DNA of 60,000 bases, from positions 81,066,384 through 81,126,383 of the forward strand of contig CM043944.1 in assembly GCA_014529385.2 (NCBI GenBank), given 5' to 3'. Positions 1 through 12,178 of this stretch are shown one piece after another. Numbering within the stretch: the stretch's first letter is position 1; the number at the start of each line of letters is the position of its first letter. The translations under genes were made by a program, and so were the position numbers. The stretch is from Adiantum capillus-veneris. Lineage: Eukaryota > Streptophyta > Polypodiopsida > Polypodiales > Pteridaceae. The notes beneath the pieces are model-generated. The model had not been told where the DNA came from and made no database searches. It saw nothing but the letters and a program-made list of their open reading frames with translations.

Positions 1-853
1 AGTTCTTTGTTCATCAATCCTTGTAGTGAGGCGGTCCGGGGCGGGCAACAAGAAGAGCGGCCTCTAAACATCCTTCGAGGCTCCTATGCTGGTCAAATGG
101 GCTGGGGCAAGCACAATCAGAGACAACAACAACCCACAGCCAGAAACCAAACAAGAAAAGGGGAACCACCTAGTTGTAGATGCGAACTAGGACGCACGTG
201 ATATCTCCTTGTACTCAAACGCACAAAGAGAGGGGAATGCAAGATAGCCACACACACCAAACACAAACATTCACCACGCCAGAGAGAGGTAAAGTGCACA
301 AATGAACTTGAGCAACTCAGTCTTAGCCTTAAAGACTAGATGCACACAAAGCTTGATGAGAAATAGAGAGACAACACAAAACTTGACCTTGTTGCCAATA
401 CAAAAATTGTCTTAGGGTCACGAGAGCCCTCTCACCGAGCACCCTCTTACAATTGAAAGTTTTGGCAAACAATTCAACAAGCCCTCAAACCACCAAGCAT
501 GAAATGGCACAACAAACTTCAAGGACAATATACCTTCAACCACCTAATGAGCCAACTTATCAAATCAATTTGGAGAGAAGAGTCGTAGTTGCAGCATACA
601 ATTGCACCCAAAACTATGAATCTTATTTATGGACAAGAGTAGGCTACAAGTGTGATTGCAGAGTATAGTATCACTCCACTCCTCTAAATGGCATAACTAA
701 CTTCAAGCTTCTCCATGCACCTATGTGTAGTGATGGAATAGAGCACTCACAATGCACACACTCTACACAACTAGGCTTGAAGAGTGGTGTGTTATGTGTT
801 GAGAATGGTGTGGTGTAGTGTGATCATATGATGATTTACAAGGAAGAGAAGGG

Positions 854-866
854 CTCTATTTATAGG
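854..866 (-). promoter_or_regulatory. Possible TATA box
   Basis: The minus strand reads CCTATAAATAGAGC here, close to the plant TATA consensus, in a compositionally mixed stretch that resembles an LTR promoter. No coding sequence can be tied to it, so its activity is unknown. Such matches also occur by chance in A/T-rich DNA. Confidence 0.3.
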
Positions 867-1654
867 TTTTAGAAGCCCCGATTAGGATTAGGCCTAATCA
901 AGTTTATTTGAAGGAATAAAAGATTATGCATTTTTTATTTTTTATTTTTTATAATGAGGGTGGGTCTCTCTTGTCCTTTGAGTCACATGGATGTGGGCTC
1001 AAGGGAAGAGAATTATTGAGGATGATAGGAGAGAGGATTGAGTGAATAATTTGGGAGTGCCTACTCTAGTAGAGGGTGCATTTTACAATAAGGTTAGTGG
1101 TTAGTAGTTAGTAATTATCACTAAAAAATATTTACAAAATCATCCACCAAATGGTGAGATATATGATGAGAAAAGTTAGAGAAGGGATGAGCTTGTAAAG
1201 AGAGGTTGAAGCTTTGGAGAAGTTGACATTCACCTCTTTACAGCACCGGAAGAAGAAGCAGTCAGCATGGCTAAGCAGCGTGTGTCGATGAAGCTATGTT
1301 ATTTCAAACCTTGGAAAATTCATGATAAAAGCCTTCATTTGCAGAGGTTATCTTTGGATTTTTGTTGATTTTTTTGAAGTTCTTTACAAAGTTGAAGAGA
1401 GTATAGTAATATGGACATATATGTAGAGAGAAAGGGGGACACATAGGGTGTAGAAATGGAGGATGAAGGCTATGGAGGTGTGAGAGATGTGGCAATGGTG
1501 AAGAGGGTGAATTAGGACATGGGAGTTGCAGGTTTGGGAGTGGAAAGGAGAGGGAGGAGTGTGTGTAAAAGAGGAAAATGATAAAGTGGAAGAGGGAGTG
1601 TGGCTGTATAGCATGGGCAAACTGGGGTCCACCAATAAAATCATTTCTCACAGC

Positions 1655-1712
1655 TTGTAGCTCAAAAAAATATGAAAAAATTTGAGGTGAAATTTCATCT
1701 CACGAGCTACAA
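1655..1712. repeat. Imperfect inverted repeat (hairpin)
   Basis: Nine-base arms TTGTAGCTC (1,655-1,663) and GAGCTACAA (1,704-1,712) are perfectly complementary. Inside the loop lies a further near-palindrome, GAGGTGAAATTTCATCTC. No transposon termini or target duplication were identified around it. Confidence 0.5.
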
Positions 1713-2559
1713 CTTTTGGTTGTAACACCTTTTCAAATTCGGGGAGCATGTGATCTTTAAAAATTCAACAAAACCGACTGTTTTTTCCATTGCACAAAGT
1801 CCTTGTGAGGTCTTTCTTTGGATGATTCTTTTGAATACCTCCAAGAGTGAGCTCCCCATGGTGCATGCATGCATTCCACATACCCTTGACCTTATTTGGT
1901 AGGTCTATAATTGAAGATATTGTTGATATCATGATATAAATGAATAGTACAACTAAGAAAATCAAATATTGAGCGGTCTAAAAAATATGTACATGTCAAA
2001 TATAAATAATATAGGTGGAAAAAATATAAAAGGGTCAAAATAAATCTCTCTCATTATAAGTCTACCATAAAAAGATGAATATTTTTTGTGGTCTAATTTA
2101 TGAGAGTAATAAAGAATAGATGTAGGAAGGAAAAAATCACAATAGTGAAAAAATATACACATAAATAGAACTAGTTTTTTTGGATTTTTGTTAGGATGGA
2201 GTTACACCAAAAATAAGAGAAGCTTGCATGAAATTATTTTTATATGGAATAAAGAGTACGCAAAATGGTAAGAAAAAATATGGTAATGTTGAGTCAATGT
2301 ACATAGCATAAATAACACACCATAGGTAGAAATATTCAAATAAATACCAAAATAATTGTGAAAAATCCTTTTATTTAGGCCCTATATACAATGAAATATT
2401 TACACACAAATGGGCCATAATATACTTATATCTTTTATATTTTTTATTTTTTTGGCTCAACTAGCCCAGTGACTAGCTAATTAAGGGTTTTTAAGAAGAT
2501 ATGGGAAAAGTCCCCTAACTCACACACACACCTATATACAGTGAAATGGTAGGGATAGC

Positions 2560-4019
2560 CACAGTGTTTGGATGATTTTGGTAGGGTGGGTTAACTCATT
2601 ATGGCAATTATGGAAAGCCGAAAAACGGCTATCAGTAGAAAACAATGACACTAATCTTTCTTCTACATGTATTTCTAGTTATGGGCATCTTGCAATGTAT
2701 TGTTTCATCCTAGTTGCACAATCCCTAACAGACTCACCTTGTTTCTATTTGAAGCTATAGATTTGAGATATCGTATTATGTTTGATCCCCGTTTTGGAAC
2801 ATGCAGCTACAAATCCTTGAGCTAATATATTTATGTTCATGATTGACTTTGGTGGAATGTTTTGGGACCATGTCAATGCCTTCTTCTAATGTCATTCCAA
2901 ATCCCTCAAATTGAGTGTAGAAATCAAATATATGTTCTGCTCTTAGAACTTACTTAAACCTAGCTAAGTGGTCATATGGATCCCCAGATCCACTGTATTT
3001 TATGACCCATTTTTGAAAATCAGTTGTCAGACATGTCTATTTGGTTCGGCTCCAACTCTTCTGGTAGCTGGTCATGTTTCGAGTCCTTCAAACTAGTATG
3101 TTGGAAATGGTGACTCATGTATCCCTAGACTGGCTTTACTGTCACCCGGTTTTCTTTGTGATGAGGTAGGTTTGGGTTTTTTAACATTGCTCCCAAAAGA
3201 TCTCTTGCCGAGCTCTTCTCTTAGAATAGTTTCTGGTCCTTGGACCAATGTCCAATCTCTTATAGAGTACCCTTGGTCTTTGTTCTGTTCTACCTCCTCA
3301 GGACTCATCATAACAAAGCTATTGTTATAACAATCCCTAAAAAGGTAAACTGGTAGATTTGATGAACCCTTATATTTGATTTTGAAGATATAGATGATCT
3401 TCATGGGATGTTAACTGCCTTGATCTGGCATGAGAAGTCCATAAAAGATCCTTGAAATTCCTATCCTCCCAACAATAGAATCCAATCCTAGGATTATCTG
3501 TACTAAGCCGTTTCAAAGGTTTGAGATCAACTTGATGGTATCCCTCAAATTCTAAAGTTGATGGGCCTTCTTTTGCTACCATACCTGGAATTATGGTATT
3601 TATTTCTAACCCCCATTTGTCTATCACATCAAGGTTTTCAACTTTTAAATATTGAGGTCCGTTTTTATCCATATACATTTTTCCTTGTTTGTTTGCCCTT
3701 ATTTCCTCTTCAAACTCTATGTCATGGTCTCTTCAATGCGAATGGCATACTCTTCATTAGGATCTCGGTAAACCTGAGCTCCGTGGCCATTAGTCTTATA
3801 AAAAGTGAGTATGTGACTATATCGAAATATCGTTCTGGTTCCTGAATGAATCGAATAGGAAGACATTTCAGATGTTGAGTCTGAATAAGTGTCAAAGACT
3901 TCTTCAAAGATAGTGTCCAAGTGATCACCTTGATTTACACTTTCTTCGGTGGATACTCTACTAGCAGTCTCTCCAAATATGCCTTGATTTTCTAGTATAT
4001 GACCAGATTTAAGGTTCAT
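2560..4019 (-). pseudogene. gag: Element D Gag polyprotein, degraded (Ty3/gypsy)
   Basis: On the minus strand, a reading starting at the ATG at 4,019 gives an N-terminal region in three partial frames (4,019-3,717; 3,678-3,370; 3,404-3,093). It is followed by a clear Ty3/gypsy capsid region at about 3,030-2,860: W-V-I-K-YSGSGDPYDHLARFK, then EGFGMTLEEG. The later capsid part at about 2,740-2,566 includes GESVRDCATRMKQYIARCP. These match the usual plant Gag pattern of G-x-GDP-x-x-HL and ESVR-x-x-ATR-x-KQ-x-x-x-RCP. Gag forms the virus-like particle in the cytoplasm. At least four in-frame stops and several frameshifts are present and no nucleocapsid, protease or pol follows to the left, so this is a dead, 3'-truncated copy. 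The family call rests on the capsid motifs. Confidence 0.75.
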
Positions 4020-5686
4020 ATAGATTGGTTAGGCCTTGGATAGAGTACTTATCATTGGATTGAATTTTTATCCGCTTTTCCACTTGACTTGAATGCAATT
4101 CATGTCAAGCTTTCAATTCCTTGCCTGCAACCTAATTTCAGTATCAGTTTTAATCAAGTTAGCTATTCGTTTACGACGACTGTACAATTTTTGCTAACTA
4201 TCGTGATTGGTCTATGTATATTACTTCAGTTTGAGCTAAGTGAGTCAGCAAATGAGACTTTTAGATTTTATCCTTGCAAAGAGCTAAAGAACTAATTTGC
4301 AACCTTAAAACTGAGTTAACAAAATTCAATTTGGATCCAATGGAACCCAAATTTGACCAGTGGTCTTGTATTATGTTGTTCTAACACTGTACAAGCTCAA
4401 AAGTCAAAAAACTTGTCTCTAGGTCTCAATAGTAAATAATCACGATTATTTCCTTTTCTTAGTTTTTACACTTTTGAGGCTTGTTTTGCCAGGTAATTGC
4501 CTTGTTGTGGTCTCTAGACAAATTTGGTTGAGTTTGAACAAGATTTGTCCAAGTTATCAATTGTTTAGTGTCCATGGACCGACTTTACAAATCTAGCCAC
4601 AATTTTCACTTAATAGATCCAAATATTACCAAATTTGATATGTGTGCTTAATATAACATGATAAAACTGATGGTATGCTTGGTTGGTCAAAAAAGTTAAA
4701 AAACGGACCAAAAGTAAATAATTGTGAGTATTTACTTCTGTCTTTTTTTTTTGCATATTTTTGGTCATTCGAGCATATGCACATGTTTAATACTTCAATC
4801 TAATCCTTTGAGTCAAGTTTCACTTGAAGTTTGAGAAAGATTTACCAAGCAATACTCAAGTTCTCGACCATCATTACATATTTTAATTTTCCTCAAGGTT
4901 TTGGTCTGTTTTGTGATCCAAATTCTATGAGCCTTTACAAAAGATGTTTGCAATCATGCATAGAGTCTCTAGTATTAGCCTTATTCAATTTGAGCAAAAA
5001 GTAAATAACCGTGATTATTTACTTTTGGCCTAAAATCAACACTTTTTGAATTTTTTTCACTGAACAGTCTTTTTATGCCCTGTTTTAAGTCTCTAAGTCA
5101 AGTCAAAACTTCATTTGGTCAAAAATCTCAAAAAAAAGTAAATAATTTGAGTTTTTACAAACTCTTAAAAATTTACCTCAATTGCATCCTTAAGCTTACC
5201 CACTGATTCATACAGATTTTAGAGAGTTACCTCTATCCGGATTCAATGGTTGACAGTCCTTTGGCGCTGTTTCAAGCCATAGACCTAAATTTCTGCAGCT
5301 TCACATAAACAACTCACAATTGATTCTTTTGGAGTGAGCAATGCTTTGAGATCCACCTCGGATTCTACTTACCCTACTCCTAGGTTCTATTGCGATGGGG
5401 TTGTGGAAAGTGTCCACAAACACTTTTTTTCTTGTTTTTTATGGTTTTTTGAGCCTTGATCTTAAGACTTGTCTTGTCCATCAATCATTCTCACAATCCT
5501 AATCTAATCCTACAATCCTACAAGGTACTTAGCAAGTACAATCTACTTCCAAGCTACCTCTACACAACAAAACATGACAATCTTAAGCTATGTGGTTTTA
5601 AAGAGAATCTAACTCTAGGTGAACCTAGAGGAAGTAAAAGAACAACTACACAAGATGCTCATGTTTTTCCTTAGTTAGGTCTATGC
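4020..5686 (-). other. Element D 5' leader (untranslated), non-coding
   Basis: This interval lies between the primer binding site of element D and the first ATG of its gag in minus-strand orientation, so it is the expected 5' leader. No long ORF is present on either strand. It is A/T rich and contains an array of four spaced palindromes annotated separately. Confidence 0.55.
4434..5158. repeat. Array of four spaced palindromes (arms GTAAATAA / TTATTTAC)
   Basis: Four inverted repeats recur in otherwise diverged text. Copy 1 (4,434-4,451) is AAATAAT-CACG-ATTATTT. Copy 2 (4,712-4,737) has 9-base arms AAGTAAATA / TATTTACTT. Copy 3 (4,997-5,026) has perfect 12-base arms AAAAGTAAATAA / TTATTTACTTTT around CCGTGA. 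Copy 4 (5,138-5,158) is a decayed version. Spacing is about 280, 285 and 140 bp. The element is a leader-region motif in element D. Function is unknown; folding in RNA or binding of a dimeric protein are both possible. Confidence 0.7.
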
Positions 5687-5706
5687 GATCCCCGACAGCG
5701 GCGCCA
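5687..5706 (-). other. Element D primer binding site (tRNA-Asp type)
   Basis: The minus strand reads TGGCGCCGCTGTCGGGGATC directly after the LTR edge, with a two-base gap. This is one base from the tRNA-Asp-type site well known in plant Tat/Ogre and related Ty3/gypsy elements. It fixes the orientation of element D (minus strand) and the left edge of its 5' LTR at 5,709. Confidence 0.85.
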
Positions 5707-5708
5707 AA

Positions 5709-8700
5709 TGTGGGATGGGTTTCTTAACCTCACTCGTATCTTATTGCAGACATAGCGAGAACCACAAACAGAATTGTCAATCCATGGGGCGAAGCTGACT
5801 CGACTAGTGCATAGAGGCTACAAGAGGATTCAATCTCTTGGAAAACAACAAACAACTCACAATTAACTCAAGCTACACTCAAATGACCAAAGTCACCAAA
5901 AGCTAATTGCTCATCGACAATAAATCATAACCGTTAAAGCATCAAATGACATCCAAACGTTATGAAACTTCTAGGACATATATACAAGACCTAAGAACAC
6001 ATGATTATGGTCTCAAATCTCACTTTAGGTTGAGTGCAAAAATCATGATTATTAACAACAGTGAGTTTTTGACCCAAAATGCATCGAAATGCTTAGCAAT
6101 GATGCCCCAATACGCCATCTATGCTTACTTTGTGATTTCCTAGCTTAAATTCATACTTATGATGAAATTAGGCCGCGAGTTGGTGGCTCCAAAAGCTACA
6201 GATTACCATGAAATATTTACGTCAACGTGTAGAGCTCTTACCCGCGTTTGTAACGAAACAAACAACACTGCAATGTGACTACCGAGAAGGGAGTAGGAAG
6301 CACGAGAAAGAGATAAGTGAGCGCCGTTAGCTCACACTGTGTTTCTATTATCCCAAAACTTTGAATTAACTTACAAAAATTGGTCTTTATACTTTTTCCA
6401 AGGTTTCTTTGGTCAAAACTAATAATTTGAGAGCTCTAACTAAAGATAGGTTGATACAATGTGGAAGCTTGTAGCCCCGGTTCATCGATTACACTATCCA
6501 TCTGGAAAATAGGAGTTACAACATTCCCAATTTATCAAAATAATAAGTGTTTTTACAATAAAAGCTTCAAAAAATGTTAGCTGAGTTTCTTAGCGGCGAT
6601 CGACTTAAAAACCTTTCAAATGTACAAGATTAGTTAGATTCTTTTAAAGATAGTCATTTCAAAAAGGTAGACTCTTTCTTATTTCTCTCTTTCAAAACGT
6701 TTTTTTTTATTATACCCAAAACTTTTACATCTTGGGGAAATAATTACTGATATAGCTTGCACTTCTTTAGTAATTTCTAGACATCAACTTCTTCCATCTC
6801 TTACTTTGATAGTACGGACTTTAAAGCCCTAAGGTTACCAGTCACAAAAAATACAAGTATGTGGACTCAAGAAAAAAGTGACTTGCGAGCACATATAGCC
6901 TCACCAACTTGTTTCCAAGGGTTATGTGTAAATGGTCCAGTAAGTGTTGTTCTTTGTCGTCAGACTAACTTTGAACTCAACCTTCCAGGGTCAGCTGGTG
7001 GGAGTTTTCTAATTCACCCTTGGTTCAAGGTCACTAACTCTTTTTTCCCAGTTATGACCGAGCACATCCATCAATGCGTTCCTCTGAGATGAGTGTATTA
7101 TAATCTACACAAATCCCTCGATCCCAAGTTTCTCTCATGTTCCGTAGATTGGAAACCCTTTTCCCCACTCTTGACTTAATTGGACAACATAAAATTGGGT
7201 TCAACTTTCCGTAAAACAAATTAACCCTCCAAAATTCGCCCACACACCAAACCGTTTGATAAATGCACCTTCCCAAGGTATTACTATATTAGTAGAAAAC
7301 AATATTCCAAACATGAAAAACCAAGAATACATTTCAAGCATTTGAAAGCAGCATGAAAACTGTTGCATACCCTTGTAAATGTGCATTTATTAGGTAATTC
7401 CCACCTTTTTCTTTATAGAATATTTTTACTTCCTTTCTCCTTTAATATTAGTAAAATTATCTAGTTATCTTTCAAGCAATCACATATACTCCTCCAGGCA
7501 TATCTGTATCCTCATCCCAGGACTTAGATATCCTGTCTCCTCCGCCACCTGTATAGGTGGCACCTTTACATAGATTCTAATCTTATTTTTCTTTATCTTG
7601 TGTGGGAAAGGCTTCAAACATAATCTACTTTAGGTTTCTTTAAATCAATAATCTCGAGAAGTAGAGCAAAGGTCGATGAGGACAATTGCAGAATAGCCCA
7701 TTTAGGTTCCTAGCCTTTCCAAGGTTCCTTTTTGTCAAGAAATTTTAAGAGTTCCTTAATTAAAATCAAATCCTCCTCCCTTACCCTGATCCCTCCATGG
7801 ATCCTTTCTCCTTATTCCTTTTCTCGGTGGCATCATGCCTAGGCCGATTTCCAGACGCATCCGTGGTTCCCATTCACCCGGCCGTGACACACTCCCTTTC
7901 AATCCCATTTCTAGGGTAGTGAATGAACCCAAGTTCAAAACATAGACCAATAGTTATTAATCCTATCCAAAAAGGACCATCCCCCATTGTATCCCACAAG
8001 TAAACACCTATGCCGGCCTTTTTCCAAACACAAAGAGAAGTTCACACTCTAAATCTCTTTGTTATGCTAGGGCTATCCACGTCAATCTTCTCGGTAAAGT
8101 TTTTATTCCTACTTTAAATTTAAATTAAGCTCCTTGAGTTATAATCCCTTAATTCTTGTCTCCTTGTAGTCTTCTACTCAAACAAGACCTTAAGAAAACA
8201 ACGAATTTCTTGGGAGTTTAAGGTTTTGTCTTGACGTAAGTTTCAAGTTAACCCCAACTTTGATGAATCCCATTTAGGTCCCTTTTCATCATTTTCCATC
8301 CATGGGTCATCTCCATGGAAGTGATGGGAGCATATGCTTAGGGGCATTATCCTACCAAGTTTGGTCATAATCCGCCGGCAAGGTACCAAAATCACGATCC
8401 ATCATGATCAAGGTCCTAAAAACTACAACAAAACTATCCAAAAAGGTTGCCCTATGGTCTAGGAACACTCTTTCATAGTAAAAATATAAACAAAACAACC
8501 ATTTTTGCACTCAAAATAGCAGATTTATATCACACATAACAACCGCAAACCACAATGAGATTGAGAATGATTGCACTTAACTTATAGAGCACAAGACAAA
8601 CACAATGCACTTTGTGAAATTGAATTCTGAATACCAGAACTTGAGAAAAATGGACTACAAGTTTCTTGAGAGTAGACGCTCTCAATTGTACGCTTAAAGC

Positions 8701-8987
8701 TCTTCAAAACTTTAGATAAGATACAAAGGGTTTTGTTCAAACTTGAAAATTTGAACTTTATACCTAGTACTCATTTGGCCAGCGGGGCTGGCTTACAAGG
8801 ATAAAAGCTCAAGACAAAACGACTACAACTCATATTCTACAATGATGTGGCTCAATAATCATCTGGATCAACAATCATAGCTACTCCTTTTTACAAGGCT
8901 TTCTCAAAAAAATAATATGATTATAGAAAATAACAGCCTTGTGGTGATGTGGCTGACTAGGAGGTTGCTCGTTGGATATATTTGACA
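5709..8987 (-). mobile_element. LTR sequence(s) between the element D PBS and the element E polypurine tract
   Basis: The left edge (TGTGGGATGG at 5,709) abuts a PBS, and the right edge (ATATTTGACA ending 8,987) abuts a polypurine tract. Both signals are on the minus strand. Either two LTRs of different elements lie here with unknown material between them, or it is one long LTR of about 3.3 kb shared by two element bodies. Possible minus-strand TATA boxes occur near 6,385 (TATAAAGACC) and 8,757 (GGTATAAAG). No second copy of either edge was found in the window, so internal boundaries are unresolved. The frame at 7,756-7,950 has no recognised domain. Confidence 0.55.
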
Positions 8988-8999
8988 TTCTCCCCTTCC
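8988..8999 (-). other. Element E polypurine tract
   Basis: Minus-strand GGAAGGGGAGAA lies immediately upstream of TGTCAAATAT, the start of a 3' LTR. A purine run touching a TG-starting LTR is the standard priming site for plus-strand DNA in LTR retrotransposons. It defines the 3' end of the internal region of element E, whose ORF stops about 100 bp upstream. Confidence 0.7.
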
Positions 9000-9096
9000 T
9001 AATCATTGCATTTCCTCATGCAATCTTTGGCATGTGCTTCAGTAGTCAAGTGTTTGCTTTTCCAGTGTCTTGGTAACCATCCTTAATTTTTCCACC

Positions 9097-12000
9097 CTAT
9101 CCACCATGTTTGCTTGAATGGCTAGATCCGAAGGGATTATTTAGGATGGTGCTTTGATTTTCAATATGCCATTCTTGTAGATCCTTTGTAAGTGGGTTGA
9201 AGATCATCGAATCCACTTCAAATAACCTGGTCTTGAATTCCTCCTCAAATGTTTGTATGTATTGCAAGGGTAGAAACATGATCCGAGCGTACATCCCCAT
9301 AAGGATATTTTTGTTGGGGACCTCTATCTCCATGATCCATGCTATGCCCTGAGTGCCTTCAAGAAAACCATGCCATGGGTGTTTGGAGGCCTCTATGTCT
9401 TCAAATGTTTGTATGCATGTTATGATAATCTTGGATGTCTTTGTGAGAATCTGGCAGGTAAGATCATGGATATCCCGCATTTGAGTAATCATTGCTTGCA
9501 TGGAGTGCACCATGTATGATTCTGTCAGCTTCTAGTTGTTGATTGGCTTTGGCAATACCAACTAGTTTAGCACTAAATGTCGTTGGCTTCTCCATATGTA
9601 GTAGTTATCCCGGGATTGCCACCAGGGATTTGACAAAAAGTAGGGTCAATCCTAAGATAATGAGGCACATTGAAGTATATCGTTTCATCCTGTGGCTCTT
9701 CTTGAACCAATTTTTGCACCATAGTGGTTGATTCTCTAGTATGGTAAGCAGTTGATATGCAAAGATGGAAACATCTTCATAATCCCCTCTTTGATTTGGC
9801 TCAAGGGCTGGCAGAAGTTTCTTCTTCCATAGTATAGCCTCTTGCTTCATAAATGGAAGGGAGATCATCTTGTGGCCAAATGTTTTGAACACATCATCTG
9901 ACTTTATCATCAATACAATGTAGATCCCAAGACCTTGAGTTCATATAGCATGAAGTCCTTATGAGAGGGATTTAAAATCTTTGCAATCCACTTCTTTAAT
10001 TCTTCCCTTGCATTTGTCAGACTCACAACTTCATTAAAATCTTGTAGCCCACTGTCAGTAGATGTACTGGGTAGATCCATTGGGGGAAGGTCTATTCTTG
10101 CAATTTCTATGATAGGTGATAGTTTCTATAGAACATGTACCATTGATCTTGCTTTTACGGAACTGATTTATTTCTCTTTACTTTGTAGCTCTTGTGCATG
10201 CCTTTCATCTTAGATGACTAAGTTCGCTTGTACCTTTGCTAGTTGTTCCTTTGATTCTTGGATCTCCTGATATTTTTTCCTTTGAATGGCCATGTGGCCT
10301 ACTGTCATAACCTGATAGTCATATGTTTCATATGCCAGCTCTTTCTTTACTTCCTTGAGCTCCTCTAAAATAGCTATTGGTGCTTGAGAAGTGGAATCTG
10401 GAGCATACATATCTTGCATTGACATGAGCTGGTATACTGTATGCTTCACCACATCATACGAGTCACTTAGCTTGTCTTTTTTTTTCTCTCTTGATAGCTG
10501 CTCCTCCAATCTTTGTTTCTTGACCTACATCTCATTGTTGTCTGCAATGTGATCTTATAGATCGGGAAAGTAACCTTCCTCTTATCTCTTTACTCATTCT
10601 AGTACCTCTAGTAGACTCTCTATCTACCTTTGCAACCTTGTATTTTCTATTTTTTCTACTTGTGTTTCCTCTTTGGAATCTCAAGCATTTAACTCCCCAA
10701 GCTAGGACACTATCAGCTGGCACTTGAATTGAAGCTTCATTGCTTCCAGATGATGTTCTAGGTCAAACTCTTGTCGACATATTCAACTACACCTCTAGAG
10801 TGTGGTGACACTATGCCTCCTTATTGAGTAGTCTGGTGTTGTGAGGTCCAAGGCACTTACTCTTTGCTCTATTGTTGGTATTGTGCATGGTCTTGCCCTC
10901 CTTCTATTTGTTGTTGATCATCTTTCACAAAGTCTTGTTGCTTAGTTTGAACCTGCTCTTGATTCCCTTCATTCTTGCATGTGGATTCTTTTGCTTCATT
11001 TGCAGGAGGTGGTGTCCTTGACTTTGGTGAGACATGTTGCTCATTGTCTATCTCAGTGTCATTTTGTTGTTCAGTAGTAGTGGCCTCCCTTGGAGGCTCC
11101 TCTTGAGTAGTGGTATGGCCTTTTGGAGAGTCGATTGGAGTTTCAAGATCATCTACTTTTTGTCTCTTTGATTCCTCAGCTTCTCATTGTTCAACATTCC
11201 ATTTAAGCACCTCATGGATGTACTGTCTAAATGTTCCAGGGAGCTCTACATCTTCAATATGTTTTCTTTGTTTGTATTGTGTGATTTTCTCCATTTGCTC
11301 CGTTTTTATTTTCTCTAGCTTCTTATCAATCTCTAAATTGTCTTCATCACTTGGGTCAAAACCCGTTTCATCCATCTTCTTCTTTTCCTCAAAAATCTTT
11401 TAGTCTCTCCTCTTGTAATCAATGAGCCTCCTCCATAGAACTTTGAGTTTGCATTTTGGGTATTTGCTTGACCAATTTGCGTGCGTTGTACTCTTCCTAC
11501 TCTTCTGCCATTGTAAACTGATATTCACAAGGGGTATCTCTATTTTGGTTTAGTCTCTCTACGGAACTCCATATCCAACTCTATAGATTCTCTATCAATA
11601 GTTTTTTATCTTTGAACTTTGTCCTCTTGTGCATCTTTTTGTAGATGTGGAAGAGGATCCTCCAACTAATCGGGCTGGGTGCTTAGCTTTGTGAAGCAAA
11701 TCCAGTTGGGACTCTGCTAGTGGTAATTGATCAATCACACCAAGGGCCTGGTATGAAATCCTCATTAATAGTGGTCTTGTGTTCATGTATGTCCTATTTT
11801 TGTTGTTTCCCTGCAAGTTTGCTTCGACCAAATTTTCTAGATATAATTGCCTAGGTCACAACGGATGACCCTCTATTGTGCCATGGCCATTACCACCTCT
11901 ATGTGAGAATTTGTCTCGGTGTAATGTGGTGGGTTCTGTACCTTGAGGTGCTGTGAGATTGTCCTTAGGGGAAACTCTATTTTGGTGTATATCAAATCCT

Positions 12001-12178
12001 TGTAAGTGAACTTGTGCCCCTGCTGCTTGGTAAAAGATTTATCATTGTTGATGGCCTTGGTTTTGTGGACCAGATTATGGTTCCATGTTGGTATGTGGAG
12101 TGCCTGATTAAAGAGCTCAATCATTTGTGATCTTGACTTTGACAGTAATACCGTCTTTGGCGATAAGTGAGGCTTCAC
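9097..12178 (-). pseudogene. Element E degraded charged ORF of unknown function
   Basis: A chain of minus-strand fragments runs from about 12,178 to 9,097, broken by stops and shifts. The N-terminal part reads IAKDGITVKVKITND and, after a shift, ELFNQALHIPTW, then (11,830-11,600) VEANLQGNNKNRTYMNTRP and IRYQALGVIDQLP-like text with S-Y-Q-A-L-G-V-I-D. The middle (11,375-11,184) is acidic and lysine rich, probably coiled coil. The C-terminal part (9,913-9,097) is hydrophobic and aromatic without known motifs. No reverse transcriptase or integrase is visible, so E looks non-autonomous, or this is an additional ORF downstream of a lost pol. I do not assign a function. It somewhat resembles proteins widely found in plant Ty3-type elements, from memory only. 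Confidence 0.5.

Larger units (their letters stand above)
1..2559. other. Non-coding, A/T-rich sequence with no recognised gene
   Basis: No open frame here shows a recognisable domain, and the longest (minus strand, 1,304-1,651) is a low-complexity Pro/His/Ser translation. The stretch lies downstream (in minus-strand sense) of the element D gag remnant, where pol would be expected, but I see no reverse transcriptase or integrase motif. It may be diverged LTR or leader sequence of another element. A possible TATA box and a hairpin are listed separately. Confidence 0.5.

Noticed and set aside
1304-1651. 115-codon Pro/Ser/His-rich minus-strand ORF
   Set aside because: Low-complexity translation of purine-rich DNA, without a known motif or context.
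7756-7950. Basic 64-codon ORF (minus) that at first looked organellar
   Set aside because: I could not match it to any plastid or mitochondrial gene, and it sits within probable LTR DNA.
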